Counted from the stretch's first letter, positions 45,273-58,400 are shown. The stretch: 64,000 nucleotides of DNA from Scolanthus callimorphus (GCA_033964015.1 CM066923.1:10779879-10843878); one strand, 5' to 3'. Program-made: numbers and translations. The notes: a model not told the origin generated them from the letters alone.

Positions 45273-46078
45273 GGCGTTCGAAAAATGCTGAATCGAGCGA
45301 AATTAGTCTTAGGGATTCTTGAAATCTCGGATTGTTAGGGGGCTTTCTCGCAATGTATGAAGAGCAATATTTAAAAATCTCGCATTACAATTCGGCACAA
45401 CAGTTAATCGCTACCCCTAAACTGTGACTGCCTGCCAGTGTTTTGGCAAATCCATGATACCACCCACTTTGGTTCTAAGGGGCAGGGTGTGGCATCACAT
45501 GGGGTCAACTTTCCAGGTTGTCACAACACTAAATTGTCGCACCCCCAATTTCTAAAGAAGAAGGATGAGCGAGAAGACAACGAGTACCTACTAGAGGTTA
45601 TCTTACCACCAGAGTACTCTTCGCAGACGTAGACCATTGTAAGCGCACCGGCGGCTACAAGTTACCACAAAGCTCCCTAAAAGTCGCTCGAAAAATTGTT
45701 ATTAAAGTTGCTCGAAAGTCACTTTCTCCTAAAGTTGCGCAAAAGTTGCTGCATTTTGCCAATATAGGGGAATGATTTTAAATTCCTTAATATTGTATTG
45801 TCTTCGGAAATACACTTTTCCCATAATGACATCCATGATATACCATCCCTGTGTTTTTCCGAACCTTTCCAATCCTGGGATCAATATTCTCGAGAATCTT
45901 TCTCAGGTAATTCCAGCGAGACGATAGACTGATTTTTTTTTTTTTTTTTTTACAAAAAAGGTCGACGACCTTCTGAAGGTCCTTCTGAACTAAATTTGCA
46001 TAAGTTTATAAGACGCTATTATAAGGAAGTTGTTTTGTCTGACTTCAACACTTCAATAAACAACCTTCGAGTTTCAAG

Positions 46079-47183
46079 ATGTCTCTCTCTTTGGCTGCCC
46101 TCGTAACCAATTTCAAATCAGTACTCAAAAGCCAAGGCGGCACAGTACGAAATGTCGCGATGGTCCTGATCGTGTTTGGCATGCAAGCCATCGTTTCTAA
46201 CCAAGACCTTTTCAAATGTCCAAGTGTAGGCTACAAGGCCTACGGAGCGATGTTTATATTTCTTCCCGGGTTTCTGCTCTTCTTGATCTCGCTATTTCTA
46301 AACGAAGGATTCTGGAAAATGGTAACTGGATGTTGTTATCAAGAGGAGCCACAGCGCAGAGACGTCAAGAAACGCACTTGCCCTTGTTTCTTTCCAAGGT
46401 GGGGCTGCTCAAAGAAACTCGTAGAAGTCATATTCTACAGTCTCATTGCAACATGTCTCTGGATCGTCTGGGCTTTCTTAAAAAAAGAATATTTCACGTG
46501 TGCTGTCTTGGGAAATAAAACTGCGAGGCTCTTCAACACGACCGCGGCACAAAAACTGAAATTCTCGAAGACTATCAAAAGGCAGATGACACGTCGCAAG
46601 TTGTTGCCTTTTCTCTACTCGCCATAATGTTGTTTTTTCCATTCACAATCCTGACAGCTTATAGAATCTGTTTTCAGAGACCGATCTCTAAAATTCCAAG
46701 TCCTTATCAATACAAAAGCCTGGAGGCCGACTCAGCAGTTGCGACGTTCAAGACGAAAATGGAAGAGCTCGCTAAAGCACAGGGAAAGCGAAAAGCGGAA
46801 TTGTATTTCGCGGAGCAGACCCTTACAGACAAAAACCCGTCGGACATTCTTATTCAAGCTTACGAAGATCTTACAAAGATTGATAAATATTCAGACGCAT
46901 TCCCTGCGCTAGACGAATACAAGTCAATCGAGGCGAATGCTGCTGTAGCAGCTTTCAAACTCATGCTGAAACTGCCGGCAAAGAGCGAGTTGCCATTACA
47001 TTCACCGACAAAACTTTTACTGAATTCGAGGAAAAAGACCCCTTTATGTTGGTGGAAAACGTTTATGACTCCATGGTTGATAGATACCCGAGAACGACGG
47101 GAGATCGTAGCCAACCTTGGATCAAAGAAAATGAAGATTCTTCAACGGGAAACGGAGGACATCAACTTAAAGAGAGAAAATAA
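46079..47183 (+). CDS. CALHM-family channel, copy 2 (two 1-bp frame breaks)
   Basis: This is a tandem paralogue of the gene at 42149, same strand, 2.8 kb downstream. The N-terminal half reads cleanly through helices 1-3. At 46559-46561 the run AAA replaces AAAA of copy 1, which shifts the frame and truncates the protein at residue 182. Helix 4 and the C-terminal repeats continue in the next frame from about 46562. At 46957-46959 AAA again replaces AAAA, shifting the frame once more. Ignoring both, the correct frame continues to TAA at 47181, with a different tail ending (QLKERK). Either this is a recent pseudogene or both gaps are homopolymer errors. Conservation of the rest of the frame and the similar breaks elsewhere in the window favour errors. 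Confidence 0.8.
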
Positions 47184-49123
47184 TACCATCGATTAACGTG
47201 GATATGATGGCAAAATTGTACAAAACTTTTAAATAGCACTTAGCCCGTTTTTTAGTCCATCAGTTTCGAACATTATTCTTGTAGATCCGTGATCTGGCGA
47301 ATTTGTTATTGAATGGCTCTCCATGACTCCGAGACAGGTCGCAACAAGCATGCAAGTTTTAACTGTAGTTTAAACTTTATATTAAAATGTTTTCAGTATT
47401 GCAGGAAATATATTAAAAACGCGACAGCATTTTCATAGACATAGGGATTTCAAAACACCGAGGCAACGGAGTGGAAATCCTGATGAAAACAATGTCAAGT
47501 CTTAGATACAGGTTCTCAAGCGAGAAAAAGGAAAAATCTATGCAAATTAAGACCGCGTACCTCACCCTCCTTCGCGCTTATGATTTCCTTTGTTTAAGCT
47601 TGATGAATTATTACTGAGTTTGAGAACTGAAAATGAAAAAAATAAGCCGACAGATGTCTGTGTCGATCTCTCAGGTCTCTTAAGGGTTTTATAGCCAGGC
47701 ATCTCTAAGCTCAGCTTTTAAACAAATATTTGTTGTCATTGTCTGAAACTTGACTTCTCGAGCCCTGAGGGTTTTCGGTTTTCTGAAATATATTTAGCTA
47801 TTTACGTGTGCTAATATTTCAAAGACGGGATCAAGGGAAACAAACTTATTAGTACTATTTAAGTAACAAGTGGCCTGTATTTTGAATACACCTCAGTCGT
47901 GATTATTGGTGGAAGATTTGTCCCATTAATACTTGCCCTAATGAGAAATGAGACATAACGTGTTAGTTGCTCCATGTGTAAAATTCACCCATGAAATGTT
48001 ATCATTGAGCACAAGTCTATCATGTTTATAAAGCCATTGGACTAAAGTCAATTTTGACCTTGCTAACAAACAACGATACCAACTATTTTAGTTTCTAAGG
48101 CCTACGGTTAACGTCGTGCCATAGTCGCGCCGCACCAATCCAAAACAAAAGAAAGTTTTCTATTGTAAAGTCTAATGAAGAGGCATCCTTTGATAAAGGA
48201 AAGGGTCGACAGAAGAGTTTCAACTGAATTTCGACGTTTGCGGACTGGGCGCAAGGAACAGGCCGGCAAGTCAGTAGCTTAGCTTAAGCTTGATGTGTAC
48301 AAATAAAATTGCACTGAAATTAAATCTGTTTTTTATTTCAAGTTAGGGCTGACTGTAGCCTCCTTCGCGTGTTTTATGTCTGTTGCACAAAGCTTCCCAC
48401 AAAACTCAGACTGCGTAGGAGACTAGGGCTGACTGCATCCTCGGAGACCCAGGGAATTTTTCCTCTGCTCGTGAGTGGAAACGTTAGAGGAAAAATTCCC
48501 TGGGTCTCCGAGGATGGGCTGACTGCAGATGACTGTCAAAAGCAAATCAGACTTGCATTTGTTACACATTCCTATTTGTCTTATTTAATGCAAAGTAAAA
48601 CCAAACCTATAGTCTCTTATTTTCTGGGGTTAAACATACCCATTCAGGAAGGGCAGGGGATTAAGGACTACCACTAAAAATATATATAGATGATTGTCCT
48701 ATTAGATCCTTTAGGGTATAAAAATTCACTGAAGTGATCTTTTAGGGGTGTCAGATATCCAAAGTCCTCTCCTATTCCTTGGGGTGTCTCATGCTAATGG
48801 TAGCCTACCGTATTTGCTACCTCTTAGGGTTAAAATAATTATTTGCCCAAACCTAATGTCCCATCTCTTAGGTGGAAATTTGCTAAGGACAACACCCTAC
48901 TAGCTATCCCTTAGGGTTGCAAGTAATTTTTCCCAACCTCCATCCCCATACATTTTTATTGACGTGCACCCCTCTCCAGACCTTTCTGGTAGCATGCAGT
49001 GTGTCTAGTTCTGGTCTACAAAGCACTGTACACAGTTTTTTAGATTGGTACCTGGGTTGTCCCTAACTGACAAAACTTCAATTGTTTGGAGTAGCCCATA
49101 ACTTCACCATTCTACAATACCTA
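47184..49123. other. Spacer between CALHM copy 2 and MRPL37
   Basis: Mostly AT-rich sequence without recognised exons. It contains a perfect inverted repeat (48430-48520, CCTCGGAGACCCAGGGAATT arms) and a CCCTAAGAGATAGC-family element (48600-48985). The 3' ends of two convergent genes lie here. Confidence 0.6.
48430..48520. repeat. Inverted repeat with GGAGACCCAGGGAATTTTTCC arms
   Basis: ATCCTCGGAGACCCAGGGAA and the complement (TTCCCTGGGTCTCCGAGGAT) flank a loop of about 30 bases; flanking GGGCTGACTGCA direct repeats sit outside both arms, possibly an extended target duplication. Confidence 0.85.
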
Positions 49124-52041
49124 CTACACCTCCTGTGTTCCATTCAGCATCATGTTTGTGAACATCTCAAAACTATTGCTATTGAATCCTTCCACCCTTG
49201 CCTCATATGTAACTGGATCCAAGTCCCTTTGTGATGATATTTCTTCCAGTTTGGCTTTCTCGTACATCTGTACTCCCGGTAATAGCCAGGCCATGTTTTT
49301 TACACCACTGTCTGATTGCAAGTCTAAAGTGTTCAGTTGGTAGCAGAGATAGGAGAGTCGTATTCCATTACTCATTATGCACTGTGCAGCTAAAGGTTCT
49401 TTCAAAGGCTCTCCCATTTTGTTGCCATGGTTACAAATTGCCTCTGCCACAAGTCGACCAAATGTGAACATCAACCCTGATAGTAAAAATCATTTAGACA
49501 AGTTATTAATTTAGCTCAGATTTCTGCCCTCTCTTCCCGGCTGTCTGCCTGCCATATCGAATTTTAACTGTTTTTCTTAGGCGGTCTCCCTGTGGAAAGG
49601 CCCCAGACTTTGCCAGGGTCTTCTTCCGAGTGACCCGCCATCTTGAAAATTACCCAGAAGACCCTGGGAAGGAGGTTGAGGAACATTTACTGACAAGTTA
49701 GAGAGTTCTGTCTAAAAATCTTTTTAAAAACGCATAAATCTTTTATCTCATGAATCAAAAAGGGAATCGAGACAGAATTTCCATCATTCTTATTTGTTCA
49801 AGCACAACTTATAGTCCATCTTCTCTGGGGTGATATGCACATTATATGAAATATATTTTTAATTTGTCTCATGCTCCTTTACAATATTTCAGTCACTGAA
49901 TATCTGACTGTAACTACAATAGTCTTCAAAGGATGGCTGGGCAACAGGTATTTCTCTTGGCAGTGACTAGTGACAGTGGTCAGAAAACTGACATCTAAAA
50001 CACCATTATGTCCAGCTTACCTTGAGCAGAAATGTCCCGCATTGACCAGTCCTTCTCAGTGTTCACAAGCATAAGGGTATGAGCATGAGGATACGGCGCT
50101 CCAGCATAAAACCCTGTGTCTATTTCACCCTTTGTCTCCAACTGATACAGATTAAACACTGGTGCAATAATGTCCACATTCCCTAGAGGTTTTCCTTCTG
50201 TTGCACATATTTCCTCATCAGCTGCAAAGGGTTTTAATGCCCGTTTGGAGGACAGGAGAAAGCCAAGGTTACCAGATACCTGAACTTGTTCATCTCCTCT
50301 TGGCCATATTGCTGATACATGAGGCTTATAAGATAGGGACATCTCAAGAAGACCAGGGAAGCTAAAGATATATAAGCAATTATATTAAATGGATGCAAGT
50401 TAATAAAATGCTAAACAGGGTTCAAAATAATTTTTCAAAATCTGCTATATGGGCACTAGCACAAAAAACAGTGATGCAGATAATATTCCACAGCATTTGG
50501 CAAGATGCGGTAATCAATATATGCATCATAGAGCAATTTCTGTACTTTCTGCAAAATTACAGCACAATTTGATCGTTTTGGGCCATTTTCACACACAATT
50601 TTTTAAAATCATGAGTTGTTATCTTAGTTTTGACCTAAAAATGACCAGCAAAGTCGGAAAAAGTGCTGTCTATCTTGAACCCTGCTAAAGACTTACAACC
50701 TGACATTAGGTTTTGCACAGGTCATGCAGGGGTTTCGATAAGTTTTGAAGTAGCAGGCTAAGTTTTTGATGTAGGCGGCTGGGTTTGGAAGCTTCTTGGG
50801 GTACGGTATGAAATTTTGAAATTTCGATTGAGTTTTCCAGTGTTTTGAGGGCAAGATAATTGTTATATAATTGTATTCTTTTGTTTTAATATCAAAGTAA
50901 TAATGAAGTTGCCAGTTGTCAGCAGTGAAGTAGACGGCGGTTCACCACCAGTAGCTGCCTTCTATTGAAACCCTTGGTCATGTGACCATCAAAAAAGTTG
51001 ATGTGAATCTCTTTTATCGCTCTTATCAGTGTATCAAAGTATAACAACTCGAGAAATGAAATATTAGATGCAGTGGGAAAGATGACCACTCTTATTTTAG
51101 GCTACCCTTATTTTAAAGGGTCTTCCCTGGCACAAAGGGGCACCCCTTAAAAATAAAGACAGGGATTCAACTTTTTGGTTTTACCATGAGTCTCAAGATT
51201 TATAACTGTTTTTTTTCTTGGCTTTCTTTCTTAAATTTTCTCATATAAGCTTTGTATTTCACCCAAACATCTCACGTTCCTCACAATTGTAAGTTCAAGG
51301 GTTGGTGTCCCTGTGTAGCACAGACCAAGGTTTTAAACCCTGAAAGACATAAATAACCCAACCAAAAATATGGGAGCACCCACATACACCCCAACCTCCC
51401 CATTGTGCCCCACCTCCATATATCTCTCATCACTCTACAAGGGCGCTAGGACTTGAGTTAGTAAATGTAGAGTGATAAGCCATTTGATTAGTGTTTTGGG
51501 TGTTTTCTTTTTCAATTCCCCATATTGTGTTCACTATTCTCTGCTCCATTGCTTTATGAGTAAAGCAAAAGCAAAACACAGCAAACGAATCTGGTGCTTT
51601 TCAGTAAACGTTTCTAATACAAGTCCTAAAGCCTATGCTCCTACCGATCTGCAAGGCTCCAAACAACTTTCATCATGTTTTGCATTAGAGGCATAGCACA
51701 AGTTATCTTGGTTGATCTCTCTCCTTCGTAATTAAAAATCCTTGTCTGTATTACACATTGGCGAAATCTCGACAACAGTTCGTCTCTTGATGATGTATCG
51801 AAATTGCTTTCAGTGACAAACGTTGGCAAACCTTCCATGAGAATTGATTTCGTTAGATACAACGCTTGCACTTCAGACTCCAGTGTTTTGGTTTTGGGGT
51901 GGAAAATATAAGGTTTCGCAGCTGTACTATACTTCAAATTCCCAATCCCAACATATCTGAAGGAAGAAAGACTCCCTTTTTGCCGCAAATACCGTAAACA
52001 CTTCTAGAACTTAAGAACATTCTGCACGTGTTGGCTGCCAT
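49124..52041 (-). CDS. MRPL37: Mitochondrial ribosomal protein mL37
   Basis: Three exons (52041-51645, 50361-50021, 49476-49124) with matching phases encode about 363 residues of the large-subunit protein mL37, a structural component of animal mitoribosomes. Diagnostic segments are QALYLTKSILMEGLP in exon 1, GAPYPHAHTLMLV in exon 2 and YQLNTLDLQSDSGVKNMAW in exon 3, matching ALWLTKTKLIEGLP, PYPYPHTLYLL and FQLNTTDLDCNEGVKNLAW in human. The start is ATG 52041 in a good context (aaaATGGC). It opens a basic, Ser/Arg-rich mitochondrial presequence, MAANTCRMFLSSRS. One T (plus-strand A run 51987-51989) must be missing for the presequence to join the conserved frame. Transcribed divergently from CFAP45 with about 400 bp between the start codons. 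Confidence 0.9.
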
Positions 52042-52448
52042 TTTGAATTTCCTCGTCTTTCGGCTCCAGTCTTCCACGGGTAAATGTGTATTCTACCAGG
52101 TAGGAAGGGGTAGGGCTGAAAATGGTGTCATAAGCTCTTGTATATTTGCGGTACAAAGTAAAAGCGTTTTCAAGCAAAAATGTATATTTGCGTGAAATCA
52201 GTAAACTCTTTCAAAAAGAAAACTAAACAATTTATTTGCAAGGATATGAAAACAATTTTAAAAGTACTTGCTGCATTGCACCCTTCCCCTACTTAGTAAT
52301 TTTTTGCCCTGTAGTTATTTCTTTGTCCGTTGCCAGGCAACAGGGCATGTAAAGTTTGCAGTTCACCAGGAGATCGCCATATTGAAAGTTGAGTTGCTGC
52401 TGAGAGAGAACGGACATCGAAAATTCCAAATATATAGGAAATTATAGC
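52042..52448. promoter_or_regulatory. Bidirectional promoter region between MRPL37 and CFAP45
   Basis: The start codons of the two divergent genes are about 407 bp apart, so this stretch must hold both 5' UTRs and both promoters. It has no obvious TATA box and none of the foldback repeats that fill most other spacers in the window, which suggests constraint. The X-box at 52329-52341 sits on the CFAP45 side. Confidence 0.6.
52329..52341. promoter_or_regulatory. X-box (RFX site) upstream of CFAP45
   Basis: GTTGCCAGGCAAC is a perfect palindrome of two RFX half sites (GTTGCC/GGCAAC) with one spacer base. It ends 107 bp before the CFAP45 ATG. RFX factors drive ciliary genes through X-boxes typically found within a few hundred bases of the start, so both the sequence and the position fit the downstream gene. 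Confidence 0.75.
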
Positions 52449-55400
52449 ATGGTGAGTATCATAGTCGAAGCAAATAGATTTAATAAGTTATGAGTTTTAC
52501 TTGGAGGCTGATTCTGTTTCTCAGGATGAAATATTTAGCGCTAAATTCGCGATTTGCTAAGCGTTGTTTTCTTGCTTCTGTCCAGCCAAACAGCACAGTT
52601 GTTTCGGTGGACTCTGCCGGATCGGCCGGTTCTAGGCGATCTTGGACTAGACAGTATCGAACATTGAATAAAACTTCAACAGTGGTAAGTATCGACAGTT
52701 TTTCTCTGCTTCCATAAAAACAGTTTCTGTATGTATTGTGTGTCAATTGCATTGGTATCGTTCGCTCCATCTCCGATACCATGCTGTGATCTTCATCTGA
52801 GACGATTCTTTTCTCTTTTTATAAAGGACGAAAGCTTATTTGGCTCACCACAGAAAACCAGACCCAGGAAACAAAGAGACGAAGAGGAACTTGTTCTTAC
52901 ACGGCGTTCAAGATCTGCTCCAGACGCAAGTAAGCACATTTACTTTGCACAAACCAGTCCCATGTAAATCTGATGATCATCTGCGATAATACCTAGTAAT
53001 TGTAGCCTTATGTTAGATATTGAACTTGGATAGATAGATAGATAGAAACTTTATTTCTGTGTCAAACCACCTAGCTCGGGTAGAAAACCCATACTAATTT
53101 GGGGACACAAAAAAAGAATGAAAAATATAGAAATATAGAAGAATAATGTAACAAATATTAAAAAATATAGTGCTAGTGTACTATCTACAATATTTGAGTG
53201 TAGGTTTTGGTCGAGGGTAAAATGTCGAGGGTCGAGGGTAAAATGTCGAGGGTCCAATTTTTTTTCCCTTTTTCTCAGGGTCGATTTCTTTTTTAAATGC
53301 AAATTCTTGGTTTTCCCCACTTTATTCGCTCACATGCCCGCATGTTGGTTCTTGCAGATGTTTCTTCAGACTTGCCGCTACAAGTTTTCTTATCGCAGAC
53401 ATTTGTCAATCAAACCTTTTGCTTCGCTAATTAGACTGCACGTGAAGGGAAGCAAAATCTTCTGTTTAACCGTTGAAATCTCTAAAGTTAAACAGCAAAA
53501 TTCGAAGCAAACTAATGCCGAGTCTGAGTATTTTGGGCAAGAAAAGATTTTAATGTTTTGCTTTTATTAAATCTTCGGGAAAACCAAGATTTCCGCGGCA
53601 TTTTCACAACCTATTTCTAGCGCTCACTTCCCTAGAATCCTTCGTGAAAGATCGCAAATGATATTCTACCTAACTTCATTTCGCTTCGTTTTATTGTGCT
53701 ACCTATCCCTGAGTCTCCTAAAGTTAGCTGTAGTATAATGAGTAGCATGGAAGCAAAACTAGTAAGTGCTGGGTATAAAATCATGTCGGCGATTGCTTTT
53801 TCTGCGCTGGCAGCATATCGCAATGGGACTACCACACTCCAGTTCATTGCCAGTTGAAGAACGCCGTGTTCAAAATCTTCAAAAAACACCAGTTCGATGA
53901 ACGTAGAGTGGACTTCCTTTGGTTTGATATTATCTCAGACCAAAAGATTTTATTGTTGTTCTCATTTGTGTTCTCCTGTTTGAGCAAGATCCGCGTGCTT
54001 ACACACTCGGTACGCTCTGTCGAGGAAACCTTTCTGAGAACTCCTGGCAAAAAAGCACAACAAATCTGCCACAAATTTAGGAAATTTGATTTTGAAAAAG
54101 ATTGCCCGAAATTTACGCCTGGAGTTTTCGGAAAACATTTTGTTTTATCCCGCTCCGCAAAGGTTGAAAAAGGTGGGAAAATTCTCAGCACAACTGTGTC
54201 GGAGTAGACTATCCACGTATCAGTCAGGAAAACCAAAATTTGCATTCTTTAAAAAATATTTCAACATGTATCACGGGAAAAAATTATTTCATTTATTTGC
54301 AGAAAAAAATTCGACCCTCGACATTTTACCCTTGACCCTCGACATTTTACCCTCGACCCTCGACGTCTTACCCTCAACACTCGACCCTCGACCAAAACCT
54401 ACACTCCAATATTTACAATGTTGTTGGATGCATGCAATGTGGAAATAAATATGCAGAGCTGGACGATATATAGTTTATTTGGGTCAGACAAATTTGAAAA
54501 ATGACATATTCTCATTTGTCACTGAGAAAAGAATATACAAGACTGAACACCTTGATTATAAACTGGACATCAAGCAGGAATGAAACAATGATTAGCAGAG
54601 CTGTCTGAATGTTTTGAAGTAGGCGGCTGCTCAAAAAAAGTAACTGGTTGAAGAAAAACTGATGGCCGACATGCAAATTTCGTAGCTTCAAAGCAACGAA
54701 GCTAGTTTCCTCACCAAGCCAATCAGAGCTGGTAGACTTTTAAGAGGAATTTCTATATTATCTTTTTTTGTGTCTCACATTCGGCAAAAATTAGCCAGCG
54801 ATTAAATATGAAGTAGCCACCGTAGCTCTGGGCTTGTTCTGACAGCTCTGGATGAGTTGATGGCAGTGGACTATCATTCACTCTCACATACTCTATAGAT
54901 GCAGCCATAATCATCCACAAATCTTGATCTCTGATTTATGACTGAGTCATCACAATTTGATTGTCAAATGATCAGCAACAATTTCCATCTTTGATATCGA
55001 TGTGAATTTCATTTCTCCCATCAACATTTTTATATTCCCCCCACCTCCCCACCCCCAATGGTATAAAATTATGTCCCCATCTCCCCTATATGAGAGCAGG
55101 GTCCCCCTGTGGACAACTGTTTCATCTTATCAATTGACACCTTTTCTCAGGAACATCACGCAAGTCACAGGAACCTGAAACCATACAAGTCATTACCAAA
55201 GACCTCATCAGAAGATTAAAGTATGTTAATAGTTTGTTATACAACTAAAAAAAAACTAAAAGCTATTGTATGTTAGAGATTGTTAACTAGATAATGCAGG
55301 TAAAGGGAATAAGGTGATCTAACGTAACGTATGTGCGACCGACTCCCCAGACTAGCAGCTCGTAAGCAAGAATTACGCTGGGTCTCAACGGCGCCACTGG

Positions 55401-58400
55401 CAGCCAAGCGGTCATCAGCACAGACACTGAGGGTGGTCACTGCCAGAGGGTTTATTACGTCCCCAGTGGTTCTTTAACGTCCCCCCTGGAACTGGGTAGG
55501 GTAGAAAGGCGAGACGAGACCTCGGTTTATTGTCTCATCCGAAAGGCGTGAAACACAGTAGAACAAAGTTCAACTCACAATATGAACCAGTTTCGACCGA
55601 GACCCGAACAGAAAGAAAATTTCCTCTGTCCCGGCCAGGAGTCGAACCCGGATCACAGCGGTGAGAGACCCAACGCCGTAACTCTGGACCAACCGTATAT
55701 GATGCATATTTTTCAGGGTTCCTTGTGAAGATCCTTCTGGAAGGTCGGTAGTTTTGGACCATGGCGAGTTTGCACGCATCAAGGTACATGTCTGTCCATA
55801 AATAGGGCACCTCATATCATGGAACCAGCTCATGCCAGAGAGATTACTACTTGTTGTTGGGATATAATCGATTTTAATTGTTGAGCATGTGAACTGTAAG
55901 AATAGCTAAATATTGCATCAAAAACTAGACAGAATAGTCAATAAAGGCACTACAGCCAATTCAGTTGACTGTTTTACCCCTAAGAGTTACGTTTGAACAT
56001 TTGAAAATTGCGTTGTGAGACAAAAGGTCAGATGTTTCCAAGGGCAACCGCCATGTGTATGTTTCACTAACCAATCAGAGAGGACAGAACTCTTTGGTTC
56101 ACCATAGAAATGTCTTGTTTCATCCTAGAAACGCAACTTTCAAACGTTCAAACTTAACGTGCGATCTGTTTGGGTAAAATGGTCAAACGCAAGCGGCTGT
56201 ATAAGAGTAGCCTACGTTTGACCCCTCTCGCCAAAAAAAATCAGTACGAAGGTCTTCAAACCACAGAAAGACAGTCTTCTATGATTGGTTAAAAGTTTCG
56301 ATTCAAATCCAATTATATAATGATTGATATGATTGGTTGAAGTGTAGTGCCTCTATTTGAACATCCAAGATGGCTACTGGCTAGCAAGAATTCACAGCGT
56401 CTTTGAGGCAAATTTTCCCTGAAATCAAGGACAAATCAGTACAAATATACACAGTATTTGGGAATACACAGTATTTGTATTTGGGAATTCAAATAGTTTT
56501 GTGAGGATTTTAATACAGGCAATTAAGTCAATTATCTTTTACATTATTTTCGTAACAGCCAAATATCAAGTCAGAACTAGAAACAGTTATTCTGTGGTTC
56601 GTTTGACCCCCATATAGCTGATGCTGGGGATATGAACTCACCCATGGAGCTCACTTGAGGTTGTGTATTTTATGTGGTGAGGCTGACTAAATCAATCCAT
56701 AATTCATTTTATTATATTCCAGGCAGCATCTCGAGTGCTTACCAAGGCAGAGAAAGAAGCTCAATTTTATGAAATGAAAATGCGAAAAGAGGCAGAACAG
56801 AATGCCTCAGAAGAGAGAAAAAACTTCATGCAAATGATGGACTTGACAAGAAAAGAGAACGAGAAACTGAGTGACTTGGAACTGGTAAGGATGGTAATTC
56901 CAGGGAAAGACCGAAGAAAGACTGTTTACCATGGCCAACACAATTTTTTTTTGTGTTGGTGCCATTGGCGACTAATTCAAACATTTCAGTCAGCAGAAAG
57001 CAAAATTTAGTTGCCACATATATAAACGTGGATCTCAGCTGAACTCAGAAAGATTGGGTGCCATTTGGCAACAAGCTCTAAAATGTGTGTCCAGAAAATA
57101 TCCATACCCCCTCCACAGAAGGGTGTTGAAAAGTGGTCTCGCAGTGTTGGGCCCTGATGGCACAATCCAAAAACCCTATTTTGTTACCATACCATCACCC
57201 TGAATAGGTGACTACTATAACATGTATGTGGCAGAATTTGGAATATTTTAATATATTTTTGTGACACGTACTTTGAAATCCCTCTGTCACAAATCCAGTG
57301 TTTTGGCACGGCTTCTGGACCTAAAACTTAGGTAAAAACCACAAATTCCTACAAAATTTACCAAAACTTATTTACAAATCTTAATGAATGCATATTATGA
57401 CACAACATATATTTTAGACTTATTTCTGTGATCAACATTTTGGGCTATTCATCACTACCTCAAAACCAGGGTTAGAGCGGATTTCACATGACCGTCGTGT
57501 TTGCAATTAGTTTGCTTTCTCATTGGCTGCTTATTTCTGTCAACCAATCAAATTGCGAACTAATTACAAGCAAGGAATTGGTTCGGCTCCTGATTGGCTG
57601 GGCTGGAAACCATTCAGCAGTAAGTTGTAATTACTCTTGTTTCTGATTGGCTAGTGATTGCTCAATTGCAATTGCTTTCACGACAGTCATGTGAAATCTG
57701 CTCTATTATAACTTGCGAATTTAGAAAGGCAGCACAGCATACAGAGCTGTCCCATAATGAATGTCATTTCTAATGAAAAAGTTTTTCCATAACACATTTA
57801 ATTCTCACATCAAAGTCTATTTAGTGACCATTTGCCCCTAAACATTCTTGCAAAATCGACCATTTGTTACACGAATTTAACCCTAGGAATCCTGCAAAAT
57901 TTGGCTCTCTTTTTTCACTACCTGCCAGAAGCCCTGTTAGGGTTATCCATTAGTGACTGGAGTTGATCAAGATCTTAGTCCAATATTTAAACCCATGTTT
58001 CACTACGTACATAGGAAGCAAAACAGAGAAGCCAGCATCTCCTGGAAAAGGCAAATGAACAGATGGAAGAACAAGAGGATGAAATCAAGAAACTGAATGA
58101 GGTAATGAAAGGGAAGCATGGGTACATCATGTGAGGTACTTTTTCACATCTGTACACCAAATTCAATTCCCAGCTGGTGCTGGTGAAATTTTCCTATGGA
58201 TGAGTTTCTGCATAAATTCCCTGTGTGTGTTGAAGTGATTTGTCATTTCTTTTGATTTTTGTCATTTCTGTCTCTCAAACTGCTACACTTAACCAGAACT
58301 TTAGGGACGTTAGAAAAAGACAGTACTCCACAGAAGAAGAAGAATAACTTAGCAATGATATATCTAAGAATTCTACTCTACATCGGTAAATCAGTAAAGA

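Larger units (their letters stand above)
43286..46078. other. Spacer between the two CALHM copies
   Basis: Contains the 3' UTR of copy 1, a 13-bp tandem repeat (43772-43824), a poly-C-type inverted repeat relic (44008-44140), a poly-G element (44418-44600) and a 400-bp foldback (44866-45272). No additional gene was found. Confidence 0.6.

Noticed and set aside
46079..47183. Calling CALHM copy 2 a pseudogene
   Set aside because: Both breaks are A4-to-A3 contractions like those seen in other, presumably essential genes here. The remaining frame and tail are intact, so a gene with sequence errors is the more economical reading.
53844..54245. Open frames of 133 and 117 residues in the core of the 1.2-kb foldback
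   Set aside because: No transposase motif or other domain could be recognised, and the two frames overlap on opposite strands.
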